DNA of 64,000 nucleotides from JBMOLL01 sp049325415 (GTDB lineage: Bacteria; Bacteroidota; Bacteroidia; Bacteroidales; GCA-2748055), in contig JBMOLL010000069.1 of NCBI GenBank assembly GCA_049325415.1, forward strand, positions 6,576 to 70,575. The letters are read 5' to 3'. Both the position numbers and the translations under genes were made by a program. The notes beneath the pieces were generated by a model. The model worked only from the letters and a program-made list of their open reading frames with translations. It made no database searches and was not told the origin of the DNA. Positions 35,157 to 44,261 of this stretch are shown here, piece by piece. Positions within the stretch are counted from its first letter, which is position 1, and every line of letters starts with the position of its first letter.

Positions 35157-37649
35157 TTATTTAACAACAAGCTTTATTGTTTCCATCTGACCATTTACCT
35201 GGGCTTTAACAATATAAAGTCCTCCTTTCAATGGCTGAATATCAAGTGAACCTTCGGGTGAATCTGGCATGAAATTCAGAACATTTCTTCCGCTGATATC
35301 AAAAATACTTAATGACTCAACAGAACAGGATGCTTTGAACCAGAGTTTATCAGAAGCCGGGTTCGGGTAGAAGGTTAATTCACTTTCGGTAAAATCTTCC
35401 ATCCCGACCGGTGCAAATTCGAAATTCAGAGTATAGGTCCTGGTTGTAACACCATCAGCTGCAGTAACCAGCACTGTAGTTGTTCCTGGAAGGCTGGTAG
35501 CATCTGTTATGGAAACCGTAGCATTATCGTTGGTGGTGGATGCTTCTACAACTGGAATATTGGTTGTTCCATTACCCAACAAGCAGGTATAGTCAGTTAT
35601 TGCTGCATCAAAACCGTTAACGGTTTTACCATCCACTTTAAGGTTTCTTAAGGTTGCATCTGTTGCCGGATTAACCTTAAAGAAATAGAAGTTATCAAAG
35701 TATACCGTTCCGTTTCCAACAACTTTAAACTGGTAAGCAGCAGTAAGATCCCGGCCTGCGCTTGAATATACATTCATCGGGATATCCACACTGTTCCAGG
35801 TATTAAAGGTAATACCCTTTTGGGTAGCTATATTATAGGAATTCTCACCGGCGGCAATCAGGAATATTTCCAGTGCTGTTGCATCACCAGTAAAGAAATC
35901 CACATGTAAATATTCCATTTCTGATACATCAGTCGGATTCGGATAATCCATACCCTGATAATTCAACCGGGCATACTTGAGGGTGTTATTCGACTCGATC
36001 TGGAATTCCGTCACGATAGTTTCCTGTCCCCAGTTAGGATTGACATTGGTGGCAATACTGTTATATGCATCGCCATATACAGAGATGACAAAATCTGCAT
36101 CTTTATCCGGGGTCGGAGCTGCTACCGGAGGAATGGTTGTAGTAAATTCCACCGTATAGGTAGCTGTTACCGTCTGGTCGTATGAAGTAACCACAATAGT
36201 GGTTTTTCCCGGCATACCTTCAGCCGGAGTAATGACATAAGTAGCGCCTGGATCGGTTGTTGTAACAGCAATTTCCGGAACAGTTGTAGTACCGTACGGA
36301 AAATCAAGAATATAACTATCTCTAGCAGTGTTGAAACCACTAATGGTTATACCATCAACGGTCAGGTCAGCAAGAGTCACATCCTGACCGGAAAGTGTTG
36401 GTATCTTCCAATAAAAGATGTTATCCAAATAAACGGTATTTGTGCCCTGAATCTTTAACTGGTATGCCTGGGTCAGGTCGCGTGTGGCATCATAATAGTC
36501 AAGCGGAATGTTAATACTAGTCCACTGATTTAGAACCAAACCTTTCTTCAGCTTCACATTATATAATGTTTCGCCTTCTTTGGTAATCAGAGAAACATAA
36601 AATGATGCAGAATTTGTTGTGAAATAATCAAGATGCAAACTATCATACCCAGAAAGATCTGTTACATTATACTCCATTCCCATATAATTTAATTTATAGT
36701 ACTTCAGAGTATTATTCCCTTCAAGCTGGATTTCACTGGCAATAGTATTCTGACTCCAATTAGGGAACATATCCGTTGCAATAGAGGTGAATGCATCGCT
36801 GTAAATGGAAACCACATCGCGGGGAGCATTCGTAGGACTGGGTGCAGCAGTCGGAGGTACGGTAGCCTGGATGTTTACCTTATATGTCCGAGTTTTGGAC
36901 AAATCTGCAGAATTCACCACAACAGTAGCTGATCCAGGCAAAGCTGTGGCCTGAGTAATAACCGTTGTAGCTGTCGGGCTGCTTGTTGTCGCAGAAACAG
37001 TCGGAATTGTTGTAGTCCCGCTGGCTAAATCGGCAAGATAGGTAAAGGTCCTTGGAGCAAATCCGGCAACTGTGACACCATCTACGGTCAGATTACTCAA
37101 GGTAAAGTCATTAGCTTCTGTGGTAGGATCTTTCCAGAAATAAAGGTTATCCAGATAAATGGTTCCGTCACCTTCAGTTTTAAACTGAAAGGCATTGGCA
37201 AGGTTTAAAGTGGAGAAATAACTTAACGGAATATCTACACTTACCCACTGATCTTTTATTATCCCCAGTGTGGTACCAATATTATATGCTTTTTCGTTTC
37301 CGGTAACCACAATGGTAAATTTGAATGTAGCAGCATCTGAGGTGTAATAATCCAGATGTACGTATTCAAGGTAGTTAATATCAGATTTGAAATACTGCAG
37401 GCCCATGTAGGTCAGGTTAGCGTACTTCAGGGTTTTGTTGGATTCGATCTGAATCTCGGAAGCCGAAGTGGACTGACCCCAGTCGGGGAACAGAATCTCA
37501 GTAATACTTGTATAGGCATCGCTGTAAACAGACAAAACGTCTTCTGCGGCCTTGTTGGGGACTGGTGCAGGCACAGTTGGATCCTGTGAATGCAGTGTGG
37601 TACCAGCGAATAGCAAAAGTACCAATAAAGGAGTAATCTTTTTTAGCAT
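35157..37649 (-). CDS. T9SS-sorted surface protein with three binding modules and cadherin-like domains
   Basis: 830 residues from the ATG at 37649; the longer frame adds a second hydrophobic stretch and is less likely. After a signal peptide (ending TTLHS), a unit of about 215-240 residues repeats three times. Each unit has a binding-module-like part (VLSVYSDAYTSI, NTLKYxxLxYMGxxY, an end like GTIYLDNLYFWK) and a cadherin-like beta-sandwich (LSNLTVDGVTVAGFAPRTFTYLAD). The last approx. 75 residues are a type A T9SS sorting domain (ELTFYPNPASDKLWF, SIFDISGRNVL, GGLYIVKAQVNG). No catalytic domain is seen. It is probably a cell-surface or secreted glucan-binding protein of the locus. Confidence 0.85.
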   Translation of the reverse strand: MLKKITPLLVLLLFAGTTLHSQDPTVPAPVPNKAAEDVLSVYSDAYTSITEILFPDWGQSTSASEIQIESNKTLKYANLTYMGLQYFKSDINYLEYVHLDYYTSDAATFKFTIVVTGNEKAYNIGTTLGIIKDQWVSVDIPLSYFSTLNLANAFQFKTEGDGTIYLDNLYFWKDPTTEANDFTLSNLTVDGVTVAGFAPRTFTYLADLASGTTTIPTVSATTSSPTATTVITQATALPGSATVVVNSADLSKTRTYKVNIQATVPPTAAPSPTNAPRDVVSIYSDAFTSIATDMFPNWSQNTIASEIQLEGNNTLKYYKLNYMGMEYNVTDLSGYDSLHLDYFTTNSASFYVSLITKEGETLYNVKLKKGLVLNQWTSINIPLDYYDATRDLTQAYQLKIQGTNTVYLDNIFYWKIPTLSGQDVTLADLTVDGITISGFNTARDSYILDFPYGTTTVPEIAVTTTDPGATYVITPAEGMPGKTTIVVTSYDQTVTATYTVEFTTTIPPVAAPTPDKDADFVISVYGDAYNSIATNVNPNWGQETIVTEFQIESNNTLKYARLNYQGMDYPNPTDVSEMEYLHVDFFTGDATALEIFLIAAGENSYNIATQKGITFNTWNSVDIPMNVYSSAGRDLTAAYQFKVVGNGTVYFDNFYFFKVNPATDATLRNLKVDGKTVNGFDAAITDYTCLLGNGTTNIPVVEASTTNDNATVSITDATSLPGTTTVLVTAADGVTTRTYTLNFEFAPVGMEDFTESELTFYPNPASDKLWFKASCSVESLSIFDISGRNVLNFMPDSPEGSLDIQPLKGGLYIVKAQVNGQMETIKLVVK

Positions 37650-37847
37650 AGCTGCGATTTTGTTTGTTAATAATAGAAGAAGTGTAATTGCCATGAGAAA
37701 TTGCAGGTGCAAGCTTAACCAGGATTATTCCTGATACAAAAAAAAATATGTCGACTAATTCTCAACGCTTGTCCAAAAGAACACAACAAATATGCAACAA
37801 GCAGAATTATCTGTCTGGTTAACTGAATATTACAAGCGCAAAAAAAA

Positions 37848-40526
37848 TCAGAAATCCCTGATGAACTGATTCAGATCTGTAGAATGGTCCAGAGCCAGTT
37901 TCTTGCGGAGACGATAGCGGTTCGTGTCAAGGCTGCGCTGGGATATGTTCATTAAATTGGATATTTCCTTGTTATCAAGATTTATCCTGATAAAGGACAA
38001 GATCCTGATATCGTTGGATGTGAGATCTGGATATTGATTGGTCAGACGACTGATAAAGTCCTGATGAATTTCAGAGAAAAGTTTATGAAATAGGAATTCC
38101 TTTTTTTCATTATCCACTTCATCAGCGATCCGGTTTGCCCAGTTCATGGCTTCTTTGTTCCGCATGGATTCCAGACCTGATTTGAGTCTGATGAGAAATT
38201 CGTTTTTATGGCTGATAATTTCGATATATTGCAGAAGCTGCTCGTTCTTTAGGCTAAGGGTTTTCTGAGATTCACATTCTTTGTACAACTGCTTTTGCTT
38301 TTTCAATTTACGTTCACTTACCCTTGAGATCAGAAAATAGGTTCCAAAGATCCAGCCCAGAAAAAACAGAGCATAGGGAAGAGCCATCCAGCTTTCCTGA
38401 AACCATTGCTTTTCTACAGAAAATGACAGCGATGCATCTTCGACCAGACCTCCATTGATCCTGCTCTGCAGATACAGTTGGTATCTTCCGCCTTTTACCT
38501 GTGGGTAGAAAGCTTCCATATATCTTGAATTCCATTCCGACCATTCTTTCTCAAGCGGCTCCAACCGGTATCTGTACTCAACCACACTGTATTCTGATTT
38601 GTTAATACTGAACCGGAACCGCAGATCCTTATTCCGTTTTGAAAGGTGGATCCCTTCCATGGGATAAGGATAAAACCACTGACGATGACCTTCATTCAGT
38701 ACAGTCATGGAAGAGATCACAGGCTGGCTGGATTTTTTATATCTGCTATTATAAAGTATATTAAAAGTGGTTACTCCCCGGTCGGTTGCCAATCGTAACA
38801 TGTTTCCGTTCAAATCAAGGAACTCATAAACAGACACTATCTGAGTATTAAGAGAACGAAGACCTGTATTAAATGAGTGTATGATCCCATCAGGCAAGAG
38901 TACATAGAGTTTTACTTCACCTCCCTGAATAAAGGCAACTGCATTCCCCTCAGGACTAAAATCCAGTGCAGCTATATTTTCCCCTTTGACAATGTTTAAA
39001 AGTGGATGGTCAGGTACATAGAATCCCACTTCATTGTACTTTAGGAGGCTTTTTTCGTTACTGAAATATATTCCGCTTCCTGTTTCAAAAACCCGGGTTA
39101 TGCCCTTCATTTCTTCCTTTTTCACGGATCGATCCTGGTTCATACAAATCTTATAGATTGATCCCTTATAGACATCTGCCCAAATGCAAGTATTTGCCTC
39201 ATCATAAATCAAACGGTAATTACCCCAGATACTCAGGTTATCCTCTGATATGAACTGGTTGCCCTGCTTTCGGAGTAAAATAACACCCTGATAGGTCGAA
39301 CCCAGATAATAATCTGTGCCTTCAAAGTGAGCAAAATCAAGGAACCCGGAGAATTCACACCGAGGTACAAAACTCCCTTGCTCCAATTTGAACAAACCCC
39401 GGTTATGACAGATATAGAGTTCCTTATCAATACTCCGGATATTCCAGGTCTGACCGCCAGTTCCTTCAATAAAACTAAAGTCTTCTTCATCTTCGGAACA
39501 AAAGAGCCCCTTATTTGTGGCCAGATATGTTTTTCCTCCTATATCCTTAACTGAATAGGTAGCTCCACCTTCAAATATCGGGTTTATAGGGCTTTGCAAT
39601 TCAACTTTTGCAATACCATAATCCAGGCCTAACCATACATTTCCCAATTCGTCCTGTTTCATCGAAAGCACAGTATTATCAATCAGACCCTGTTCTGTGC
39701 GGATCCACTTAATAATCGATCCATTATTGTCCAGTTGCACAAAGCCCTTGGTAACCGTGCCCAGGCAAAAGGTCTCATTGTCGTAGCTCATCCCTGTAAA
39801 CAATGCCCCTTCCGAAAGTTCTCCTGGTAATTCAACCGGCGATATATCTGTTCCGTTAAATGAAAAAACCTTACCGCTAAACATGATGATATACAGAATA
39901 TCATTATGGACAAACATATCCCGGATCTCGTGATTAACAAAAAGGTTGGTCTGGAAAACACTTTTAAAAGAAAGTGAATCCATATACCCAACCTGTCCGT
40001 CCCTAAGGGTCACCCATATTTTTCCATTCCAGTTGACAATAGTCCAGATACCCTCATTCAGAATTGTTGAATGTATCGATTGATCAGATTTATTATACTG
40101 TATTATAGTATTTTCCGACTGGAAGTAGATCTGGTTGCCTACAGCGGCAATATCCCAGACCATTTCTCCATTCAAGATACCAAGATTGTGATAGACAAGA
40201 TCGCCACGAATCTTGGTGAAATATCCATACTCATTTCCGCCGCACCAGACAGTGTCATTTTTTGTGTAAACAGCCCGTACTGGTCCGGGTTCATTCATGG
40301 TAACTAACCCCCATTCTCCAAAAACGTTAAAAAGGAGACCATCCGAATTTCCGAAATAAACAACCCCGTGTTCATCGATATCAACATCCCAGTTCTGCCG
40401 TCCTGCATTATATGCATTCTTGTCATAACTGTTGATTCTGATAATATTGGCATTTGCCAGGATACCCTGAACAAAAGTTACCAGAAGAATAAAAAGCAAA
40501 ATACTATACTTTCCAGCGTTCCCCAT
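37848..40526 (-). CDS. Propeller sensor with Y_Y_Y domain, membrane helix and LuxR-type HTH
   Basis: 892 residues from the ATG at 40526 (a TTG four codons upstream is also open). A signal sequence precedes a long periplasmic seven-bladed propeller-like region (repeats such as DIDEHGVVYFGNSDGLLF and QDELGNVWLGLDYGIAKV), a Y_Y_Y domain (FRFSINKSEYSVVEYRYRLEPLEKEWSEW), one membrane helix (ALPYALFFLGWIFGTYFLI), a coiled coil and a C-terminal helix-turn-helix (LTSNDIRILSFIRINLDNKEISNLMNISQRSLDTNRYRLRKKL). It therefore carries sensing and DNA binding in one protein without kinase domains. Its place at the head of the glucan locus makes it the likely activator, responding to glucan oligosaccharides in the periplasm. 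Confidence 0.88.
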   Translation of the reverse strand: MGNAGKYSILLFILLVTFVQGILANANIIRINSYDKNAYNAGRQNWDVDIDEHGVVYFGNSDGLLFNVFGEWGLVTMNEPGPVRAVYTKNDTVWCGGNEYGYFTKIRGDLVYHNLGILNGEMVWDIAAVGNQIYFQSENTIIQYNKSDQSIHSTILNEGIWTIVNWNGKIWVTLRDGQVGYMDSLSFKSVFQTNLFVNHEIRDMFVHNDILYIIMFSGKVFSFNGTDISPVELPGELSEGALFTGMSYDNETFCLGTVTKGFVQLDNNGSIIKWIRTEQGLIDNTVLSMKQDELGNVWLGLDYGIAKVELQSPINPIFEGGATYSVKDIGGKTYLATNKGLFCSEDEEDFSFIEGTGGQTWNIRSIDKELYICHNRGLFKLEQGSFVPRCEFSGFLDFAHFEGTDYYLGSTYQGVILLRKQGNQFISEDNLSIWGNYRLIYDEANTCIWADVYKGSIYKICMNQDRSVKKEEMKGITRVFETGSGIYFSNEKSLLKYNEVGFYVPDHPLLNIVKGENIAALDFSPEGNAVAFIQGGEVKLYVLLPDGIIHSFNTGLRSLNTQIVSVYEFLDLNGNMLRLATDRGVTTFNILYNSRYKKSSQPVISSMTVLNEGHRQWFYPYPMEGIHLSKRNKDLRFRFSINKSEYSVVEYRYRLEPLEKEWSEWNSRYMEAFYPQVKGGRYQLYLQSRINGGLVEDASLSFSVEKQWFQESWMALPYALFFLGWIFGTYFLISRVSERKLKKQKQLYKECESQKTLSLKNEQLLQYIEIISHKNEFLIRLKSGLESMRNKEAMNWANRIADEVDNEKKEFLFHKLFSEIHQDFISRLTNQYPDLTSNDIRILSFIRINLDNKEISNLMNISQRSLDTNRYRLRKKLALDHSTDLNQFIRDF

Positions 40527-40535
40527 GACAGTTGA

Positions 40536-40543
40536 CAAAGCTA
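40536..40543 (-). promoter_or_regulatory. -7 element (TAGCTTTG) of the propeller regulator gene
   Basis: Minus-strand TAGCTTTG matches TAnnTTTG and lies 10 bases ahead of the ATG at 40526, so the transcript would be almost leaderless if this is used. The nearness makes it uncertain. Confidence 0.3.
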
Positions 40544-40765
40544 ATCATAAGTTGCAAAACCTCTTTGAGTTTCCCTAACTATTTCATCACTCCCTCTAAC
40601 TGGAGAGAATTTGAACAAAGCATTTCCATCTGTGGATTCATTTTGCACTGAATATTTTGACTTTCCAAACGGGAACTGCTTAAATTCAGTTGCTAACAAA
40701 GGAATTACCAAAAAAAATCCTATATTCAAAGTGTGGTTCCAGAAAACAGACCAGATTCCGAATCC

Positions 40766-42037
40766 ATGAAAATCTACAGTACTTATGCCGGGTACAGGTA
40801 TATTGCCCTCGTTGTATTTATGCTTGTTACCATATCCATTGAGATCCAGTGGCTGACCCACGCTGCCGTTGCACGGCCTGCCGAGGTATTTTATGCCGGA
40901 CAGTTCAGTCCTGCCTCCTTCATAAATATTGATTTTCTGGCCATGGTTTACATGCTGATCTTCCTGATTATGAGTTTCCCGGCATCATACGTGATCGACA
41001 CCTTCGGGATCAGGATCGGCATTGGAATCGGAGCCCTGCTGCTCGGGGTTTTCAGCGTGATCAAAGCTGTTTTTGCAGAAAATTTCGCCGGTGTTGTGCT
41101 GGCACAGACCGGCCTGGCCATTGCCCAGCCATTTCTTTTAAACGGGGTTACGGCATTTACCGCCCGCTGGTTTCCTCTGCGCGAGAGAGCCCTGGCAGCC
41201 GGCCTGCTTGCCCTGGCCCAGTATCTGGGAATTGTTATTGCCATGCTGCTTACTCCATTGCTCGTGGTTTCCGATCCGGATCTGCCGGGCTATGGAGAGG
41301 GTTTTCAGACGATGCTCTGGTACTATGCAGCCTTTTCGGTACTTGCAGCACTGCTGGCACTTGTTTTCATAAAGGAACGGCCGGCCGGAATAGCTTACAA
41401 TGAAGAAGAAAGGCTCGGCTTCATGAAAGGTCTGAAGCTCATCCTGTCGCGCAGGGATATGCTTATCACCATTTTCCTTTTCCTGATCGGACTTGGCATC
41501 TTTAACGCGATCAGTTCGATGACCGATTCGATCGCCGAGCATATCGGGGTAAAGGATTCCGACGGACTTATCGGAGGCCTGATGCTCATTGGCGGAATTG
41601 TGGGTGCTGTTGTCCTGCCTTTGCTGTCCGATAAATTTCAGAAACGAAAACTCTTCCTGCTGATCTGTCTGGCCGGAATGATCCCCGGTGTACTCGGGCT
41701 GACCTTTTCGGGGATGCTTAGTCAGGATCCGGACACGGTTTACAACATAGCCCTGTTGGCTTCCTTCGTATTGGGATTCTTTGTGATGAGTGCCGGACCC
41801 ATCGGATTCCAGTACGCAGCCGAAGTCAGTTTCCCCGCACCGGAATCGACCTCACAGGGGATCCTGCTCTGGGTTGGACAATTAACAGGGATGGGCTTTG
41901 TTGCCGGAATGAGTATCCGGAACAACCAGTACCTGGGTAACTTCCTGCTGCTGTTTGCCTTCCTCAGCCTGCTGTCCCTGGCAGCAGTGCTTTTATTGAG
42001 GGAGAGTCCGATGATGAAAAAAGGCCGGACAGACTGA
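40766..42037 (+). CDS. MFS transporter, FLVCR/nitrate-type, substrate unknown
   Basis: 423 residues from the ATG at 40766; the open frame begins 11 codons earlier but the extra residues are hydrophilic and unlike a first helix. Twelve membrane helices are visible, with a family A-like motif variant after helix 2 (SYVIDTFGIRIGIGIG) and the LNGVTAFTARWFPLRERALAAGL stretch between helices 4 and 5 typical of metabolite transporters in the FLVCR-like group. It ends 19 bp from the convergent aldolase gene, so it may supply the substrate of the aminotransferase-kinase-aldolase operon, but this rests on position only. Confidence 0.75.
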   Translation: MKIYSTYAGYRYIALVVFMLVTISIEIQWLTHAAVARPAEVFYAGQFSPASFINIDFLAMVYMLIFLIMSFPASYVIDTFGIRIGIGIGALLLGVFSVIKAVFAENFAGVVLAQTGLAIAQPFLLNGVTAFTARWFPLRERALAAGLLALAQYLGIVIAMLLTPLLVVSDPDLPGYGEGFQTMLWYYAAFSVLAALLALVFIKERPAGIAYNEEERLGFMKGLKLILSRRDMLITIFLFLIGLGIFNAISSMTDSIAEHIGVKDSDGLIGGLMLIGGIVGAVVLPLLSDKFQKRKLFLLICLAGMIPGVLGLTFSGMLSQDPDTVYNIALLASFVLGFFVMSAGPIGFQYAAEVSFPAPESTSQGILLWVGQLTGMGFVAGMSIRNNQYLGNFLLLFAFLSLLSLAAVLLLRESPMMKKGRTD

Positions 42038-42056
42038 GCGGTTCATCCCGGCAAGC

Positions 42057-42725
42057 TTAGCGGTTATCTTTTGCCTTTGCCGAGTATTTTTTGAGGTAAA
42101 ACTGATGCATCATGGAGGCTTCGATGCGATTAATGGATTTTGCACCACCAAGAAACTCCGCTTCAATAAAGGCTTTACAGGCTTTTTCAAGGACCTGGCA
42201 AACCACAAAGGCTTCATCGAGATCACGACCGATACAAACTGCTCCATGATTCGCCATGAGCGCGGCCATCCTTCCTTTCAGGGCTTTTACGGTCCCCTTA
42301 ACGATTTTCCTTGTCGAAGGAAGGGCATAGGGAGCTACGCGGACGGAGGGTCCGATGATCTGTGCCATGTCGTCGAGTATGGGCGGTACTTCACGGCGGG
42401 CGGCTGCGCAGGTTGAAGCATTCATCTGATGTGTGTGAATGACGGCTGCTATCCCGGGACGGCTCTTATAGATCTCCGCATGCAATTTGAATTCAGAGGA
42501 AGGCTTGATCTCCCCCTCGTATTCCAGGGTGTGGAAATTCACCAGCACTATATCTTTTTCAGTCAGATCCTCATATTTCCTTCCGCTGGGTGTAATCAGC
42601 ATATGCTCCTCATCCACCTTAACGGAAACATTGCCCCAGGTTCGGGCGACCAGGCCTTCCCTGATCAGTTTGAGACCCGATGCAATGACTTCCAGTCTGA
42701 GGTTTTTCAATAGTTCCGTGTTCAT
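42057..42725 (-). CDS. Class II aldolase/adducin family protein (FucA/RhaD-like)
   Basis: 222 residues. The metal site and catalytic acid are visible: PSSE (Glu78), the HxH pair in VIHTHQMN (His97, His99) and the distal His160 in ANHGAVCIG. SGRKYEDLTEKDIVLVN and TWGNVSVKVD, the substrate phosphate-binding parts, are also present. Class II aldolases split a ketose or aldonate phosphate into a three-carbon phosphate and an aldehyde, using zinc. The ATG overlaps the kinase stop (ATGA, 4 nt), so it is translated with the kinase and probably acts on its phosphorylated product. Confidence 0.9.
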   Translation of the reverse strand: MNTELLKNLRLEVIASGLKLIREGLVARTWGNVSVKVDEEHMLITPSGRKYEDLTEKDIVLVNFHTLEYEGEIKPSSEFKLHAEIYKSRPGIAAVIHTHQMNASTCAAARREVPPILDDMAQIIGPSVRVAPYALPSTRKIVKGTVKALKGRMAALMANHGAVCIGRDLDEAFVVCQVLEKACKAFIEAEFLGGAKSINRIEASMMHQFYLKKYSAKAKDNR

Positions 42726-44260
42726 AGACTGAATCTTTTCTGATTAACTGTTTTGTATGTCTTCATGAGATCGGCATACACTGCCTTATAGGTCTCAAAG
42801 AGCGATCCGAAGATCCTGTTGCTTTCCGCTTCGGGAATAAACGATTTTTCCACACTTACCAGCGCATTCAGGTCATTGAAACTGCCAAAAGTCCTGTTCC
42901 CAACAAAAGCACAGGCGGCTGCACCAATGGCACCGGCCAGTTTGGGATAGGCAATGGTCTCTACCTTTTTGCCGGTAATATTGGCTATCCCCTGTATCCA
43001 CCGGTCATTGACAGAGCCTCCGCCGATGGCCCTTATCGTATTCACATCCATGCTGAAATCGCGCTTTAAATTGTCGAGAATCCATTTCAGGTTATACCCG
43101 ATCCCTTCAAAAAGGGCATTTACCATGTGGCCCCGACTGTGTTCATGACCGATATTGAACAGGGTTCCCCGTGTAAAGGTAGTGCTTACCGGGCAACGTT
43201 CACCCAGGAGCCACGGGGTAAATATCAGGTGGTCAGAGCCGGGTGGTACTCCTTCGGTCTCTGAATTGATAAAGGCATAGATATTTTCAACCTTCGGGTC
43301 GTTTTTCTCCAGCCTGTAAAAATTTTCAATAAGCCATTCCAGGTTTGATCCTGCCGATTCGGTAACGCCAACAATGAGGTTATTTGCCGGATCGGCGCTC
43401 TGAATGCACACGGCACCGTTTTTATGCTTGAAATACCGGCCTGTGCTGACGCCAACCCATGCCGAGGTCCCCAGGTAGATGTGGGCTTCTCCTTCCCCAT
43501 TGGCGCCCGAGCCCATGGCTGCGCTCTGGGTATCATCACAACCGCCATAAACACGGACAGTGCGGGGAAGATCCAGCTCTTCAGCGGCTCTGGCAGACAG
43601 ACTGCCCACAAGATCAACAGACCGGAGCAGGGGAGGTAGTTTACCAAGGTCGACCCCGGCTACTTTAAAAACGAGTCGTTCCCAATCCTTCTTTCGTAAA
43701 TCAAAACCATAGGAACAGGCTCCCGACCATTCAAATACCTTCTCACCGGTAGCTCTGAATTTGAGGTATCCATTGACATCCAGAATAGTCACAGCCTTTC
43801 CGTAGCAGTCGGCTTTGTTCTGTTTCAGCCATCTCAGTTTTGGGATCACATCCTTTCCCGTGATCTCAATCCCGATGAGGCTCCTGAAGAACGCCCTTCC
43901 TCCAAGGCGATTCATCAGCCACCTGGCCTGCTCCTCTGCCCTGCCATCAACCCAGGTGATATTGGGGTGCAGGACCCGGTCATTCTTATCAAGAAGGATA
44001 ATGCCCATGGACTGGGTGGAAAAAACCATCCCAACGATCTGTGCGGGATCCACCCGGCTGATCGACCTGATCGCACGTGTATTGACAATAACACCGTTCC
44101 AGTAATCTTCCGGATCCTGTTCCACCCACCCCGGTTTAGGCTGGTTCATAGCGTAGGACGTCACATGATGGGCCAGAACCTCCCCTTTTTGACTGATCAG
44201 GGCAGATTTGACAGAGCTGGTACCGACATCATGGGCCAGTACATACTGTTCTCCGGTCAT
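42722..44260 (-). CDS. FGGY-family carbohydrate kinase
   Basis: 512 residues from the ATG at 44260, which gives the canonical beginning (MTGEQYVLAHDVGTSSVKSAL) with the phosphate-1 loop; an ATG six codons upstream is in frame but overlaps the preceding gene. The rest follows the FGGY pattern: ITWVDGRAEEQARW, VYGGCDDTQSAAMGSGA, and IRAIGGGSVNDRWIQGIANITG with the adenosine and FGGY signature region. The enzyme phosphorylates a sugar, polyol or keto acid with ATP. It begins one base after the aminotransferase stop (TAATATG) and overlaps the aldolase by 4 nt, giving tight coupling of all three. Confidence 0.92.
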   Translation of the reverse strand: MTGEQYVLAHDVGTSSVKSALISQKGEVLAHHVTSYAMNQPKPGWVEQDPEDYWNGVIVNTRAIRSISRVDPAQIVGMVFSTQSMGIILLDKNDRVLHPNITWVDGRAEEQARWLMNRLGGRAFFRSLIGIEITGKDVIPKLRWLKQNKADCYGKAVTILDVNGYLKFRATGEKVFEWSGACSYGFDLRKKDWERLVFKVAGVDLGKLPPLLRSVDLVGSLSARAAEELDLPRTVRVYGGCDDTQSAAMGSGANGEGEAHIYLGTSAWVGVSTGRYFKHKNGAVCIQSADPANNLIVGVTESAGSNLEWLIENFYRLEKNDPKVENIYAFINSETEGVPPGSDHLIFTPWLLGERCPVSTTFTRGTLFNIGHEHSRGHMVNALFEGIGYNLKWILDNLKRDFSMDVNTIRAIGGGSVNDRWIQGIANITGKKVETIAYPKLAGAIGAAACAFVGNRTFGSFNDLNALVSVEKSFIPEAESNRIFGSLFETYKAVYADLMKTYKTVNQKRFSL

Positions 44261-44261
44261 A

